DNA of 64,000 bases from CAZEQK01 sp964514395 (GCA_964514395.1 CAZEQK010000014.1:1-64000); one strand, 5' to 3'. Counted from the first letter of the stretch, positions 1 to 8,679 are shown. Translations and numbers: made by a program. The notes: generated by a model not told the origin, from the sequence alone.

Positions 1-35
1 TTCGTTCTTACTTTTCGAACGAAGCGACAAGAAAT

Positions 36-65
36 ATCTTATCATAGCTTGTTGCTTTTTGTCAA
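36..65 (-). promoter_or_regulatory. Predicted sigma-A promoter firing out of the left edge
   Basis: On the minus strand TTGACA (60-65) is followed after 18 bases by TAAGAT (36-41). The transcript would run out of the window to the left. A small inverted repeat, TTCGTTC/GAACGAA (1-24), follows. The gene it serves is not in the window. Confidence 0.45.
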
Positions 66-129
66 TAAATCTCCACTTAATATTTTATGTTTTATACATG
101 ATTTTCTTGAATACTAATAATATCGTTCG

Positions 130-1851
130 TTAATGGATTTTATTTATATATTTCGATAAATCTGACCAATAATCTTTACTTTCAAATCCTCTTCTCCATG
201 CTGCAACACCAGCTAAATGGTATTTTTTCATAAGCTTAATTCTTTGCTCCATTGAGAAATCATCTTCCATCCAAATCTTATATGTTACAGAATTCTTGTG
301 TACTTCAACATAATGCTGCTTTGTTTTTTTATCATATTGTACTGTGGCTTTATTTTCTTTAATAAAATTTTTGGTTTGCTCCATCGAATATGCTTTAGAT
401 GTCACTGTAACTTTACCATTATCATTCTTTTCTTCTATCCATAATCTTGTATATAAAGGTATGCCTAGTATCACTTTATCAGTTGGTACCTCTTCCAATA
501 TTGAAGTTATACCTTTTTCTACCCAAGGTAAGGATGAAACGGAACCGGCAATTTGGCTACTGCTCCAATGCTCGTCATATGCCATGACAATGATATAATC
601 AACAACATTTCCTAGTTGCTCTCTATCATAAAACTTTGACCATCTTTCACTCTCTGATTTAAATGTTACATCTAAAGAAACGGTACGATCCTTCTCATGC
701 AGTAATGGAGTCAATTCTCGAATAAATTGAACAAATAAGTCCTTGTCCTTTAAATATACGTACTCAAAATCAACATTAATCCCATCAAGTTGGTATAAAT
801 CAGTATAGCTTAGTATTTGTTTTATCACATTCATCCGCGAATCAGAATTAGAAAGCATCTCATGGGTCAAATCAATATTACTGCTGTTGGAAAAAAGACC
901 CCATACCTGATATCCTCTATCGTGCGCCCAATCTACATATCTAATGTCTGCAGCATTATGAACAATTATGTCACCATTTTTATCCTTATTAAGATGAAAC
1001 CAAGTTGGTGATACTACTTGTAAACCCTCTAAATTACCTATTTTCTCTGGATTAATGGTTTTATTCGTTGCATATTCCCATGAAAGTACTATAGGTTCAC
1101 CTAATGGGTTCCATGGTGGGTATATATCTTGTTTTTCATCTGTTTTCATTTTTATATTTGTTATTTGTATATTATCCTTATCAATATACCCGATATTCCC
1201 AATATCATCTTCTATCCAGTACCAACCATTTACCTCCTTCATAATGGAGACAGCCTCATTTTTCGCTAATTTATCATACCACGGAGAAAATATAGTTGGG
1301 TTCTGTCTTAACTTCGTTTCCTTTTGAACTATTCCCTTAAGTATTGGTTTATTTAAGTCATGAATCAGTAGTACAGACTCATGTTTAATAGGTTTTATCT
1401 CAATATTAAAATATCGATTGATTGGTTTTTCGGGTAGATAAACAATCCCATCTTCCCTTAATGCTGGATAACTAAAGGAATATGGATTTAAATTAAGCAA
1501 TCCTTCTGTTTTTCCAAGTGGCAGTTGATAGACGTCTTTATTTGTTGTAATGATTATGTTTTTTGTCTGATCATCCCAAACAATGGTAGGATCAATATAT
1601 TTTTTTATAAAATCAAAGGGCAGGTACATCATCCCATCTTTGCTTATTGCTTTTTCGTTTGTAATCTCGTTTCCCATAAAGAATATTCTAATCGTATTTG
1701 TTTGGTTTACTTGCTCATGCTGAAAAGAAGGGAAATAAGAAATACCCAAAAAAACACCAGCTATAAGCGTTGTTAGTATCAAAATAATAATGAAAGTAAT
1801 CAGTACAAGTGGCCTCTGTTGCTTTGTTGTTCTTAAAGAAGTCTGATTCAT
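130..1851 (-). CDS. Membrane-anchored family 18 glycosyl hydrolase with stalk-like and SH3 regions
   Basis: A 573-residue protein starting at ATG after AGGAGGG. Residues about 15-40 are a single N-terminal membrane anchor. Residues about 55-150 resemble the copper-amine-oxidase-N-like stalk domain of Bacillus cell-surface proteins, and about 170-230 look like an SH3-type wall-binding module (KLRQNPTIFSPWYDKL, GWYWIEDDIGNIGYI). The rest is a GH18 barrel with the catalytic signature LDGINVDFEY, whose Glu is the acid/base. Later motifs YIIVMAYDEHW and VILGIPLYTRLW are typical of the YaaH/YdhD-like branch. A role in cutting peptidoglycan or spore cortex is inferred from the family. Known: GH18 hydrolyses beta-1,4 N-acetylglucosamine bonds. 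Substrate is not shown by the sequence. Confidence 0.85.
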   Translation of the reverse strand: MNQTSLRTTKQQRPLVLITFIIILILTTLIAGVFLGISYFPSFQHEQVNQTNTIRIFFMGNEITNEKAISKDGMMYLPFDFIKKYIDPTIVWDDQTKNIIITTNKDVYQLPLGKTEGLLNLNPYSFSYPALREDGIVYLPEKPINRYFNIEIKPIKHESVLLIHDLNKPILKGIVQKETKLRQNPTIFSPWYDKLAKNEAVSIMKEVNGWYWIEDDIGNIGYIDKDNIQITNIKMKTDEKQDIYPPWNPLGEPIVLSWEYATNKTINPEKIGNLEGLQVVSPTWFHLNKDKNGDIIVHNAADIRYVDWAHDRGYQVWGLFSNSSNIDLTHEMLSNSDSRMNVIKQILSYTDLYQLDGINVDFEYVYLKDKDLFVQFIRELTPLLHEKDRTVSLDVTFKSESERWSKFYDREQLGNVVDYIIVMAYDEHWSSSQIAGSVSSLPWVEKGITSILEEVPTDKVILGIPLYTRLWIEEKNDNGKVTVTSKAYSMEQTKNFIKENKATVQYDKKTKQHYVEVHKNSVTYKIWMEDDFSMEQRIKLMKKYHLAGVAAWRRGFESKDYWSDLSKYINKIH

Positions 1852-1921
1852 CTACTACCCTCCTATCTATTTATATATTAACAGGGAATCGTATAGATTG
1901 GGTAGTAAATTATGAAAAAGT

Positions 1922-2362
1922 TTATTTAACAGATAATTCTTTTTGGCATCCTTCACACAGTCCTAATACCTCAACTCTGTGCGTATCAATCCTAAACCCA
2001 GTTTTCTTTTCAGCTAGTTCCTCTATATCAGTTACACATGGGTATTCCAGATTCTCTATATAACCACATCGATGACAAACAACATGGTAATGGATTGATT
2101 TATTTGCTTCAAAACGACTTGAATCATCACCAAAGGTCAATTCATTAATAAGTTTTGCTTCTTTAAAAACCTTTAAGTTATTGTATACAGTTGCTACACT
2201 CATATTAGGAAAGTTATCTGCCAAAGCCTTGTATATGTCATCTGCAGACGGATGTCTGTCCATATAATATAAATAAGCAAGTATTGCATGCCTTTGTGGA
2301 GTCATTCTTATTCCTCTTTGCTTTAAGATAGTTAAAGCCTGCTTTAAATTTTCAACTATCAT
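1922..2362 (-). CDS. perR: Fur-family peroxide-type regulator PerR, altered metal site
   Basis: A 146-residue protein. The start at 2362 is chosen because AAGGGGAGGAG lies just upstream and the N-terminus then matches Bacillus PerR; a longer in-frame reading exists but its first 53 residues are low-complexity Lys-rich. The winged helix (TPQRHAIL, PNMSVATVYNNLKVFKEA) and the zinc pairs CHRC and CEGC are present. Aligned without gaps to my recollection of B. subtilis PerR, His37, His91 and His93 are kept, but Asp85 is Glu and Asp104 is Asn. Asp104 is the residue usually used to separate PerR from Fur. The neighbourhood (bcp and gsaB nearby) matches the Bacillus perR locus. Predicted to be a DNA-binding repressor of oxidative-stress genes; metal and peroxide response may differ. 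Confidence 0.85.
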   Translation of the reverse strand: MIVENLKQALTILKQRGIRMTPQRHAILAYLYYMDRHPSADDIYKALADNFPNMSVATVYNNLKVFKEAKLINELTFGDDSSRFEANKSIHYHVVCHRCGYIENLEYPCVTDIEELAEKKTGFRIDTHRVEVLGLCEGCQKELSVK

Positions 2363-2432
2363 GATACATCTCCTCCCCTTCAATTGTTGATGTTTTTTCT
2401 TCTTTTTTTTATTTTTTATGACCTTTTTCTTG

Positions 2433-3089
2433 TTAGTAGCGTTCTCTGCCATACTTACAATATGGTGATAACTCACAAATTTCACATTTTGGGTTTCTAG
2501 CTGTACAAACCCTTCTACCATGCCAAATTAACCAATGATGTGCTATAGACCATTGACTTTTAGGAATTCTTTTCATCAATTGAAGCTCTGTATTCAATAT
2601 CTTATCGCTCATCGCTAACCCAATTCGATTAGATACTCTAAAAACATGGGTATCTACTGCGATGGCAGCCACTTGAAAAGCATTACTTAAAACCACATTG
2701 GCTGTTTTTCGACCGACACCTGGTAATGCTTCTAAAGCAATTCTATCTTTTGGTACATTACCTTCGTATTGCTCCACTAAGATTTTACATGTTGCCAAAA
2801 TGTTTTTACTTTTTGTTTTAAAAAGACCTATTTGCTTTATTTCATTCTCTAATTGATTTTGAGATAATTGAATAAAATCCTTAGGCTTTTTATATTTTTT
2901 AAATAAGTGAGGAGTAATTTCATTTACTTTTTTATCAGTCGCTTGGGCCGATAGCATTGTTGCAATTAATAATTCAAAAGGATTACTAAATAATAGCTCA
3001 CACTTTGCATTTGGGTATAATCTTGCTAGGGTATCCAATATTTTTTTAGTAGGGACCCTATTAGGTAGTTTCGTTTCTTTATAATTCAT
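2433..3089 (-). CDS. nth: Endonuclease III
   Basis: Base-excision repair DNA glycosylase/AP lyase for oxidised pyrimidines. A 218-residue protein, usual for the family; the start at 3089 (MNYKETK) is preferred over one 17 codons upstream because it matches family N-termini and has GGATGGGG upstream. The helix-hairpin-helix ALPGVGRKTANVVL holds the catalytic Lys, and VDTHVFRVSNR holds the catalytic Asp. The C-terminal iron-sulfur loop C-x6-C-x2-C-x5-C (CTARNPKCEICELSPYC) is intact. A promoter lies at 3134-3163. perR follows 70 bases downstream on the same strand and may be cotranscribed. Confidence 0.95.
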   Translation of the reverse strand: MNYKETKLPNRVPTKKILDTLARLYPNAKCELLFSNPFELLIATMLSAQATDKKVNEITPHLFKKYKKPKDFIQLSQNQLENEIKQIGLFKTKSKNILATCKILVEQYEGNVPKDRIALEALPGVGRKTANVVLSNAFQVAAIAVDTHVFRVSNRIGLAMSDKILNTELQLMKRIPKSQWSIAHHWLIWHGRRVCTARNPKCEICELSPYCKYGRERY

Positions 3090-3133
3090 CTCAAATCCCC
3101 ATCCATTCTCATATAATAAGTATATCATGCTAA

Positions 3134-3163
3134 TTATCATTTTAATTTTTATAAAGTTGTCAA
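3134..3163 (-). promoter_or_regulatory. Predicted sigma-A promoter of nth
   Basis: Minus-strand TTGACA (3158-3163), an 18-base spacer and TGATAA (3134-3139). The start would fall about 40 bases before the nth ATG. Confidence 0.45.
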
Positions 3164-3246
3164 TATAATGAAATTTTATCTAACTTTTTAAAAAAATTAT
3201 TCTATCATTATATAATAAATAAATATTGGATATGTAATTAGTTAAT

Positions 3247-3291
3247 AAAAAAACAGAGTGCTAGGAAATAATTTCCATAGCACTCTGTTTA
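3247..3291 (-). terminator. Intrinsic terminator after the small Gln-rich gene
   Basis: Inverted repeat ACAGAGTGCTA/TAGCACTCTGT with an AT-rich loop, followed on the minus strand by a T run. It closes the transcript of the 45-residue protein just upstream of nth. Confidence 0.75.
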
Positions 3292-3309
3292 TTAGAATAA
3301 AGGTACCTA

Positions 3310-3447
3310 TTAAGGTTGACGATTTGTTCCCTGCTCTTCAGGCTTTCCAGTGTTTTGGGTTGGTGACATCGCTGGTTTTTCCTGATTTTGTCCTTGTCTT
3401 TGTTTCATATTTTGTTGCTGCTGTGGTTGTTTAGGCTGCTGTGGCAT
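3310..3447 (-). CDS. Small Gln/Pro-rich hydrophilic protein (45 aa)
   Basis: A short ORF starting at ATG with an ideal ribosome site, AAAGGAGGG, seven bases upstream, and ending just before a terminator. The protein begins MPQQPKQPQQQQNMKQRQGQ, is almost entirely Gln, Pro, Lys, Asn and Thr, and has no hydrophobic core, so it should be disordered. I do not recognise a family. The composition recalls small acid-soluble or coat-associated sporulation proteins, but that is only an analogy. The strong ribosome site and own terminator argue that it is real. Confidence 0.65.
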   Translation of the reverse strand: MPQQPKQPQQQQNMKQRQGQNQEKPAMSPTQNTGKPEEQGTNRQP

Positions 3448-3531
3448 GATTATCCCTCCTTTCCATTCATAAAAATAGTATGTCCTTGAAGGAAATGCTC
3501 ATTCTATTTTTTTAATGGAAATTAGTGGTAC

Positions 3532-4062
3532 TTATGGATTGAATGGCTTTTCTATCTTATTAAGCTTCATATTTACCCATCTAGCGGTCACAAATAGAAA
3601 ATCAGAGCAGCGATTTAAATAGGCTAACACATGTTTTTTATCAATACCAATGGAATGTCTTTCTCCACGCCTTATAATGGTTCTGGCAAGATGCAATAGG
3701 GCGCCCGCTTCAGAACCACCTGGTAAAATAAATTGTGTCAGCTTCGGTATATCCTCCTCTAATTCATCAATATATGCTTCAAGCGTCTCTACTTTCTTAG
3801 GGTCTAATGGCCAATATACTTCATGATCTAGAGGCGTAGAAATCTCTGCTCCTACTGAAAATAAATCCTCTTGAACACGAATTAACATAGTTTTAGCTTT
3901 TTCAATAGAAGTATGATCTAATTTTGCAACTGCTAATCCAATCATCGAGTTTGCCTCGTCAATTGTTCCATATGCCTCTACTAACAGATCGTCCTTTTTT
4001 ATTCTTTTTCCACCTGTTAAAGAGGTATAACCCTCATCCCCTGTTTTTGTATAAATTTTCAT
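3532..4062 (-). CDS. PduO-type ATP:cob(I)alamin adenosyltransferase
   Basis: A 176-residue enzyme that transfers adenosyl from ATP to cob(I)alamin to make coenzyme B12. The ATP-binding N-terminus KIYTKTGDEGYTSLTGGKRIKK and the DEANSMIGLA segment are diagnostic, as is the C-terminal helix with RRGERHS and LNRCSDFLFVTARW (Arg/Asn/Asp cobalamin-site residues). Length is normal. It starts at ATG after AAGGTGG and follows the 2-hydroxyacid dehydrogenase by 19 bases, so the two are probably one transcript. No B12-dependent enzyme is visible next to it. Confidence 0.93.
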   Translation of the reverse strand: MKIYTKTGDEGYTSLTGGKRIKKDDLLVEAYGTIDEANSMIGLAVAKLDHTSIEKAKTMLIRVQEDLFSVGAEISTPLDHEVYWPLDPKKVETLEAYIDELEEDIPKLTQFILPGGSEAGALLHLARTIIRRGERHSIGIDKKHVLAYLNRCSDFLFVTARWVNMKLNKIEKPFNP

Positions 4063-4081
4063 GCAGACACCACCTTGTATA

Positions 4082-5035
4082 TTAATAACCCTTCTTTACA
4101 TCAATCAAATTTTTCATTCGTGTATATTCCTTATTTAGATATTTATCTAGATTTTCAATGAATATATCTAAGGCTCTATTCATGTATTTTGGTGATCTAC
4201 CAGACAAATGTGGTGTAACGATACAATTATCTAAGGTCCAAAACGGGTGATTCTCAGGAAGTGGTTCGGTCGAGAACACATCAAGAACTGCTCCAGCTAT
4301 CTTTTTCGTTTTTAAAGCATCGATTAATGCCAATTCATCAATCACTTCTCCTCTAGCAATATTTATGATATAAGCTGATTCTCTCATTCCCTCAAACGCA
4401 TCTTTATCAATTAAATGATAAGTCTTTTCCGTTAAAGGTACGATAACTACTATGTAATCACTAATTGCTAATAGTTCCTTCATCTCATCTGGCTTAAAAA
4501 CTTGATCCACATTTGGTACGGGTCTTCCATCTGTATTCATCCCGACTACCTTCATATGAAATGCTTTTGCTATATCTACAATCCCTTTTCCTATGGAACC
4601 AATTCCAATAACCCCTAAGGTTGTATCCTGTATTTCAGAAACCCTAACCGTTCGATCCCAGTAACTCTTTATTTGGTTTTCATGTAGCAAATTAGTTTTT
4701 CTAGCTACTTGTAATATTACCGAAAAGGTGTATTCAGCCATTGGAATATAGTGAATCCCCTTCGCATTCGTAACCATAAGATTTTTTTCTTTAATAGCAG
4801 CAAAAGGTAGCTTGTCTATTCCGGCGCTAATGACTTGAATCCATTTTAGATACTGGCTTTTTTCAATCAACTCTGTCGTTAAATCTTCCCCATAGGTAAC
4901 TAGGATATCCGTTGTTACTAAACTATTTTCCGCTTCTTTTATATTGTCAAAGAAATCAAACGCTATATTTGGATAAATGTTTCTAAGCTTTTGTTGGTGT
5001 TTTTCACTTATTTTAGCCGATGAGACGATTTTCAA
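4082..5035 (-). CDS. D-2-hydroxyacid dehydrogenase family protein
   Basis: A 317-residue NAD(P)-dependent oxidoreductase. The start is TTG at 5035, eight bases after GGAGG. The C-terminal half carries the Rossmann motif GVIGIGSIGKGI and the family catalytic Arg (NIARGEVIDE), Glu (STEPLPENHPFW) and His (VTPHLSG). The N-terminal substrate domain is divergent, so the substrate (2-oxoacid, glyoxylate or hydroxypyruvate) cannot be named. Cotranscribed with the cobalamin adenosyltransferase downstream. Confidence 0.85.
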   Translation of the reverse strand: MKIVSSAKISEKHQQKLRNIYPNIAFDFFDNIKEAENSLVTTDILVTYGEDLTTELIEKSQYLKWIQVISAGIDKLPFAAIKEKNLMVTNAKGIHYIPMAEYTFSVILQVARKTNLLHENQIKSYWDRTVRVSEIQDTTLGVIGIGSIGKGIVDIAKAFHMKVVGMNTDGRPVPNVDQVFKPDEMKELLAISDYIVVIVPLTEKTYHLIDKDAFEGMRESAYIINIARGEVIDELALIDALKTKKIAGAVLDVFSTEPLPENHPFWTLDNCIVTPHLSGRSPKYMNRALDIFIENLDKYLNKEYTRMKNLIDVKKGY

Positions 5036-5109
5036 ATTTATACACCTCCGTAAAATAACATATTCTTTTTATTCTCTCATTTTCTTTTAATTCCTTTTCA
5101 ATGTATTTG

Positions 5110-5147
5110 TTAAATAAAAACCATCCAAAGCTGGATGGTTTATTTAA
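5110..5147 (-). terminator. Intrinsic terminator of bcp
   Basis: AACCATCC/GGATGGTT hairpin with a T-rich tail on the minus strand, overlapping the end of bcp. Confidence 0.75.
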
Positions 5148-5625
5148 TACCTGTTTTTAAAAATTCTAAAGCATCTTCTACATGACCCTTAACCTTTACT
5201 TTACGGTATATTTTTAGCAGCTTTCCTTCTTTATCAATAATAAAGGTTGATCTTTCAATTCCCATATATTCTTTTCCGAAATTCTTCTTTAATACCCACA
5301 CTCCGTATTGTTCTGCAGCTTTATGCTCTTCGTCAGATAATAATAGAAATGGTAAATCATACTTAGATATAAATTTTTCATGGGATTTTAATGGGTCAGG
5401 ACTTACCCCTAAAATGACAGCATCTAAATCTTCGAATGCTCCATGGTAATCCCTGAAATCACATGCTTCTGTTGTACAACCCGGTGTATTGTCTTTTGGA
5501 TAGAAATATACAATGACATACTTTCCTTTAAAATCATTCAAACTTACCTGTTCCCCATTGTTAGCAGCCAATTTGAAATTAGGAGCAGGAGACCCAATAT
5601 TAAACATTTCTTCTCTTTTTGCCAT
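5140..5625 (-). CDS. bcp: Thioredoxin-dependent peroxiredoxin (Bcp)
   Basis: A 161-residue atypical 2-Cys peroxiredoxin that reduces H2O2 and organic peroxides with thioredoxin. The motif PKDNTPGCTTEACDFRD contains the peroxidatic Cys (PGC) and, five residues on, the resolving Cys typical of the Bcp/PrxQ group. The second ATG (5625) is chosen because AAGGAGG sits 10 bases before it; the first ATG three codons up would be only one base from the Shine-Dalgarno. In Bacillus this gene sits beside perR and gsaB, as it nearly does here. Cytoplasmic. Confidence 0.93.
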   Translation of the reverse strand: MAKREEMFNIGSPAPNFKLAANNGEQVSLNDFKGKYVIVYFYPKDNTPGCTTEACDFRDYHGAFEDLDAVILGVSPDPLKSHEKFISKYDLPFLLLSDEEHKAAEQYGVWVLKKNFGKEYMGIERSTFIIDKEGKLLKIYRKVKVKGHVEDALEFLKTGIK

Positions 5626-5708
5626 AGATTTCATTCCTCCTTATCCTATAAAATTGTATCAACAGTTGTTTTTAACAACAACTGTTTGTAGCACTTTCAC
5701 AAACTTCC

Positions 5709-6074
5709 CTATTTTCCAAGCTCGTTCCACAATATCACAATCTTTTCCGATGTAATAATTACGTTTTTTGGATCTTGCGCGATAATAGATCCCTTTAATT
5801 CAGCAAGGTCATAATCAATTTGCTCTAAAAAACCTCGTTCCACACTAAATTGAATTCTATTTTTTACTTTTTCCCAAGCTAATATCCCCTCATCACATTC
5901 TTTTTCTGCTTCATTCCATGCTTCAGCTTTTACTAACCTCTCCACCTGTTTCACTTTGTCAATCACATCATCATGATTAGAAAATGGTTTTTTTAAAAAA
6001 AAGCCACTTCCCATAATGGCCACAGAGATGAAAACGATAATAATTGAAATCAAAATAAGTAATATTTTTCTCAT
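5709..6074 (-). CDS. DUF4363 family membrane-anchored protein
   Basis: A 121-residue protein with one N-terminal membrane helix (about residues 3-25) and an external helical domain rich in Glu, Lys and Trp (VKAEAWNEAEKECDEGILAWEKVKN). The start at 6074 is preferred over a GTG four codons upstream because AAAGGTG is then eight bases away. It resembles the DUF4363 family, commonly found downstream of DUF421 proteins as here. Function unknown; the conserved pairing suggests it partners the two upstream membrane proteins. Confidence 0.7.
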   Translation of the reverse strand: MRKILLILISIIIVFISVAIMGSGFFLKKPFSNHDDVIDKVKQVERLVKAEAWNEAEKECDEGILAWEKVKNRIQFSVERGFLEQIDYDLAELKGSIIAQDPKNVIITSEKIVILWNELGK

Positions 6075-6147
6075 CTTATACATCACCTTTATTGTAACAA
6101 AATTATAGAATAAAAAATTAAAATACTCTTTTCTTCAAACTGTAATA

Positions 6148-6873
6148 TTAATAAGGACCTTTAAAATCACCTATATCTATTTCATAGAGGTCATCTTTAA
6201 ATTTATCAACATAAAGCTGACCACTAGGTAAGATAACTGCTAAGCTTATTTTTTTAATATTATCAATCCCGTTTGCTTGTAATTGTTGTTTTAGCCAATG
6301 GTGACTTTTACGAAGATTTTTTAGATTTTCTTCAATAATGATTCCATCCAAAATCACTTCCACCATTAAACCATTTTGAGAAGGAATTAGATTTAAGTCC
6401 TGGACAGTGACTGTCTCGTATTGAGGTTTTTTTAGAATAGATAATGTTCCATTTGGTTCAACTAAAGCAAATTCAACTTGAGAAATATCAAAAACATCTT
6501 TCTCCCGTAATTGAGACAATAATTCCTCATGACGATAACGTAGCTTTTTCAGATTTTGCTCTAAAATTTTTCCCTTTTGAATGACAATAGTCGGTTGATC
6601 ATTAATGACCTTGGAAAACCAACGAAATTTAATTGATAGGTGCTGTAATCCAAAAACTAATATGACCCAGCTTGCAAGACCTGCGAATTGGGGTAAGGGC
6701 TTTATGGATAAATCGATACTTAGGGATGAAGCCATTGAACCAATGGTAATTCCAGCTACATATTCAAAAGCGGTCAACTGACCTACCTGTTGTTTCCCCA
6801 ATATTCGAGTAAACAACAACAAAGTTGCAAATGCGATTAAAGAACGTACGATTGTTACTATTGTTTCATCCAT
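6148..6873 (-). CDS. DUF421 (YetF-like) membrane protein, second copy
   Basis: A 241-residue protein with three N-terminal membrane helices (residues about 8-80; motif FTRILGKQQVGQLTAFEYVAGI) and a C-terminal soluble part that repeats twice the YetF beta-fold (IVIQKGKILEQNLKKLRY, LMVEVILDGIIIEENLKNLR). It begins at ATG after GGGGGA, 23 bases after its paralogue, in one operon with it and the DUF4363 gene. Family function is unsettled; members are tied to sporulation and membrane stress in Bacillus. Confidence 0.85.
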   Translation of the reverse strand: MDETIVTIVRSLIAFATLLLFTRILGKQQVGQLTAFEYVAGITIGSMASSLSIDLSIKPLPQFAGLASWVILVFGLQHLSIKFRWFSKVINDQPTIVIQKGKILEQNLKKLRYRHEELLSQLREKDVFDISQVEFALVEPNGTLSILKKPQYETVTVQDLNLIPSQNGLMVEVILDGIIIEENLKNLRKSHHWLKQQLQANGIDNIKKISLAVILPSGQLYVDKFKDDLYEIDIGDFKGPY

Positions 6874-6896
6874 CTTCTATTCCCCCTTATGAAAAT

Positions 6897-7700
6897 TTAT
6901 GGTTTTATATAATTGTCCACTAATCCAATATCTTGTTCATCTGGGGATTTTTTTTCTGACTTTAAATCCTCTTGTATCTTTTTAACTATACTTTGTTGGT
7001 TTTGCTCTACGTTTCCCTGGTTTGTATCATCATTTTGATCGATAATAATATTATGATTTTCATCTAAGGTTGCTAATGCAATTGTCTTTATCATTTCTGG
7101 GTTATACCCCATCATCCCCAAACGATTTTGAAGATCCTCTGGTCTTAATTTTATATTTGCTAAATTATCAAATTGAATCCCTCCATCAACAATTAATGGT
7201 ACTGGTAATCCTTCATATCCAGTAACGATTGAAAGATCACTTGTATTCACTGGTCTTTTACCAGCATTTGGTATCACACTTATTCTTCCCAATTCTTCTA
7301 AAATAGCAAATTCTACATCCTGGATATGGGTATATCCTTTAATTCTTAATTCGGCTAGCATTTCTGAAATAGTCATTTTTGCTTTAGCCAATGCTTTTTC
7401 GTCAATATTTCCATGGCGAATTAAAACAATAGGATCAGATTTTAAATTTTTTCCAATTCGATTTGTGCTCAATAAATAAGAATAACCCAAAAAAGTAAAA
7501 ACAATGATCAAGGTTGGTATAATTAACTCAGCAAAATTATCTGTTCTAATAGGCTCAGATAAAATATTTGCTAACATTAAAACTAAAAAAATATTAAAAA
7601 TGGACATCTCTGTAAAGCTTCTTTTGGCTATGATTCTTAGAACAAAATAGCCAATAGCAATCATTATTATGCTTAAGCCTATTATTTTAATCCATTCCAT
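6897..7700 (-). CDS. DUF421 (YetF-like) membrane protein, first copy
   Basis: A 267-residue paralogue of the next gene: three membrane helices at residues about 3-80, then the duplicated YetF C-terminal fold (PIVLIRHGNIDEKALAKAKM; PVPLIVDGGIQFDNLANIKL). An extra C-terminal tail of about 50 residues is rich in Asn, Gln, Asp and Lys and should be disordered. ATG follows AAAGGAGGAAA. First gene of the three-gene minus-strand operon (DUF421, DUF421, DUF4363), diverging from crcB. Confidence 0.85.
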   Translation of the reverse strand: MEWIKIIGLSIIMIAIGYFVLRIIAKRSFTEMSIFNIFLVLMLANILSEPIRTDNFAELIIPTLIIVFTFLGYSYLLSTNRIGKNLKSDPIVLIRHGNIDEKALAKAKMTISEMLAELRIKGYTHIQDVEFAILEELGRISVIPNAGKRPVNTSDLSIVTGYEGLPVPLIVDGGIQFDNLANIKLRPEDLQNRLGMMGYNPEMIKTIALATLDENHNIIIDQNDDTNQGNVEQNQQSIVKKIQEDLKSEKKSPDEQDIGLVDNYIKP

Positions 7701-7873
7701 GCTATTTTCCTCCTTTTATACTCTTGATTATGTTTTGCTTTTTTTAGCTATCCAATGCATAAAGTTATAAATTTTAGAATAAAATCGAGTACCCTCTCCA
7801 GTTTTATTTTTTTAAAATTTTTGATAATATTAAACCTATCGAAGTATTAATCACTGATAAAGAAGGTACTAAA

Positions 7874-8284
7874 ATGATTTTTCTATATGTCGGCTTAGCA
7901 GGTTTTTTGGGTGCAATAACAAGAGTATGGGTTGGAAAAGAATTAATTTCTCTTTTTCCTTACAATGGTTTTCCCTTTCCAACATTATTCATCAATCTAT
8001 TGGGATCATTTATCTTAGCCTTTTTTTTAATGGCTGATTTAAAAAAACTTTCACCAAAAATGAAAACAGCGATTTCTACAGGTTTTTTAGGTGCATTTAC
8101 TACCTTTTCTACATTCAGTGTAGAAACCTTAGCACTATTACAACAGGGTAGCTATCTGATGGCTTTTTTGTATATTTTGACTAGCTTTATTGGTGGTTTT
8201 TTATTTAGTTGGTTAGGTATGACAGCTGCATGGAAGCTTGCGGAAAGAAACTTGGCTACCAATATAAGGGGAAGTGAATCATGA
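7874..8284 (+). CDS. crcB: Fluoride channel subunit CrcB/FluC, first copy
   Basis: A 136-residue four-helix membrane protein. The channel motif GAFTTFSTFSVE (TM3 break with the Phe box) and the helix-1 Asn region FPTLFINLLGSF mark it as Fluc. Known: Fluc channels export fluoride as dual-topology dimers. It overlaps the next crcB by four bases (ATGA). Tandem pairs normally form heterodimers of opposite fixed topology. RBS is AAGAAGGT. I see no fluoride riboswitch upstream. Confidence 0.93.
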   Translation: MIFLYVGLAGFLGAITRVWVGKELISLFPYNGFPFPTLFINLLGSFILAFFLMADLKKLSPKMKTAISTGFLGAFTTFSTFSVETLALLQQGSYLMAFLYILTSFIGGFLFSWLGMTAAWKLAERNLATNIRGSES

Positions 8285-8634
8285 GCTGGTTATTCATTGG
8301 AATTGGTGGTTTTTTTGGAGCTATTTCTCGGTTTTATATCGGGCAACTATTAAAATCAACGAATCAAAAAATACCATATGCTACCATATTGGTAAATATG
8401 CTAGGTTCTTTTCTTTTTGGGGCGGTTATTGGATTAGGGATAAAGAATAATGTGCAGGATTTATACTTGTTTCTTACTGGAGGATTTTTAGGAGCCTTTA
8501 CTACCTTTTCTACTTTTACCTATGAATCTGTTTCCATGCTTCAGCAAAAAGAAAAACTAAAATCGTTTCTATATATAGGTACACACCTGTTTATGGGTGT
8601 AGTAATGGCAGCGCTTGGTTTCTATTTAATATAA
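8281..8634 (+). CDS. crcB: Fluoride channel subunit CrcB/FluC, second copy
   Basis: A 117-residue partner of the preceding gene with the same signatures (ATILVNMLGSFLFG and GAFTTFSTFTYES). Its start ATG overlaps the stop of the first copy, so the two are translationally coupled. Expected to form a heterodimeric fluoride exporter. An intrinsic terminator follows directly. Confidence 0.93.
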   Translation: MSWLFIGIGGFFGAISRFYIGQLLKSTNQKIPYATILVNMLGSFLFGAVIGLGIKNNVQDLYLFLTGGFLGAFTTFSTFTYESVSMLQQKEKLKSFLYIGTHLFMGVVMAALGFYLI

Positions 8635-8664
8635 AACCCCTAATAGCTCTCATTAGGGGTTTCA
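8632..8664. terminator. Bidirectional terminator between crcB and fumC
   Basis: AAACCCCTAAT/CATTAGGGGTTT hairpin with A and T flanks, placed between convergent genes. Confidence 0.8.
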
Positions 8665-8679
8665 TTCTTTTGACTTCTA

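Noticed and set aside
2363..2521. N-terminal extension of PerR
   Set aside because: Lys-rich low-complexity sequence that overlaps nth; the ribosome site at 2362 explains the real start.
5443..5755. Overlapping plus-strand ORFs opposite bcp
   Set aside because: They are antisense to a conserved peroxiredoxin and lack start signals.
7760..7873. Fluoride riboswitch expected before crcB
   Set aside because: The spacer has no GGNGAT...CTGATG arrangement with the expected stems; only CTGATAA is present.
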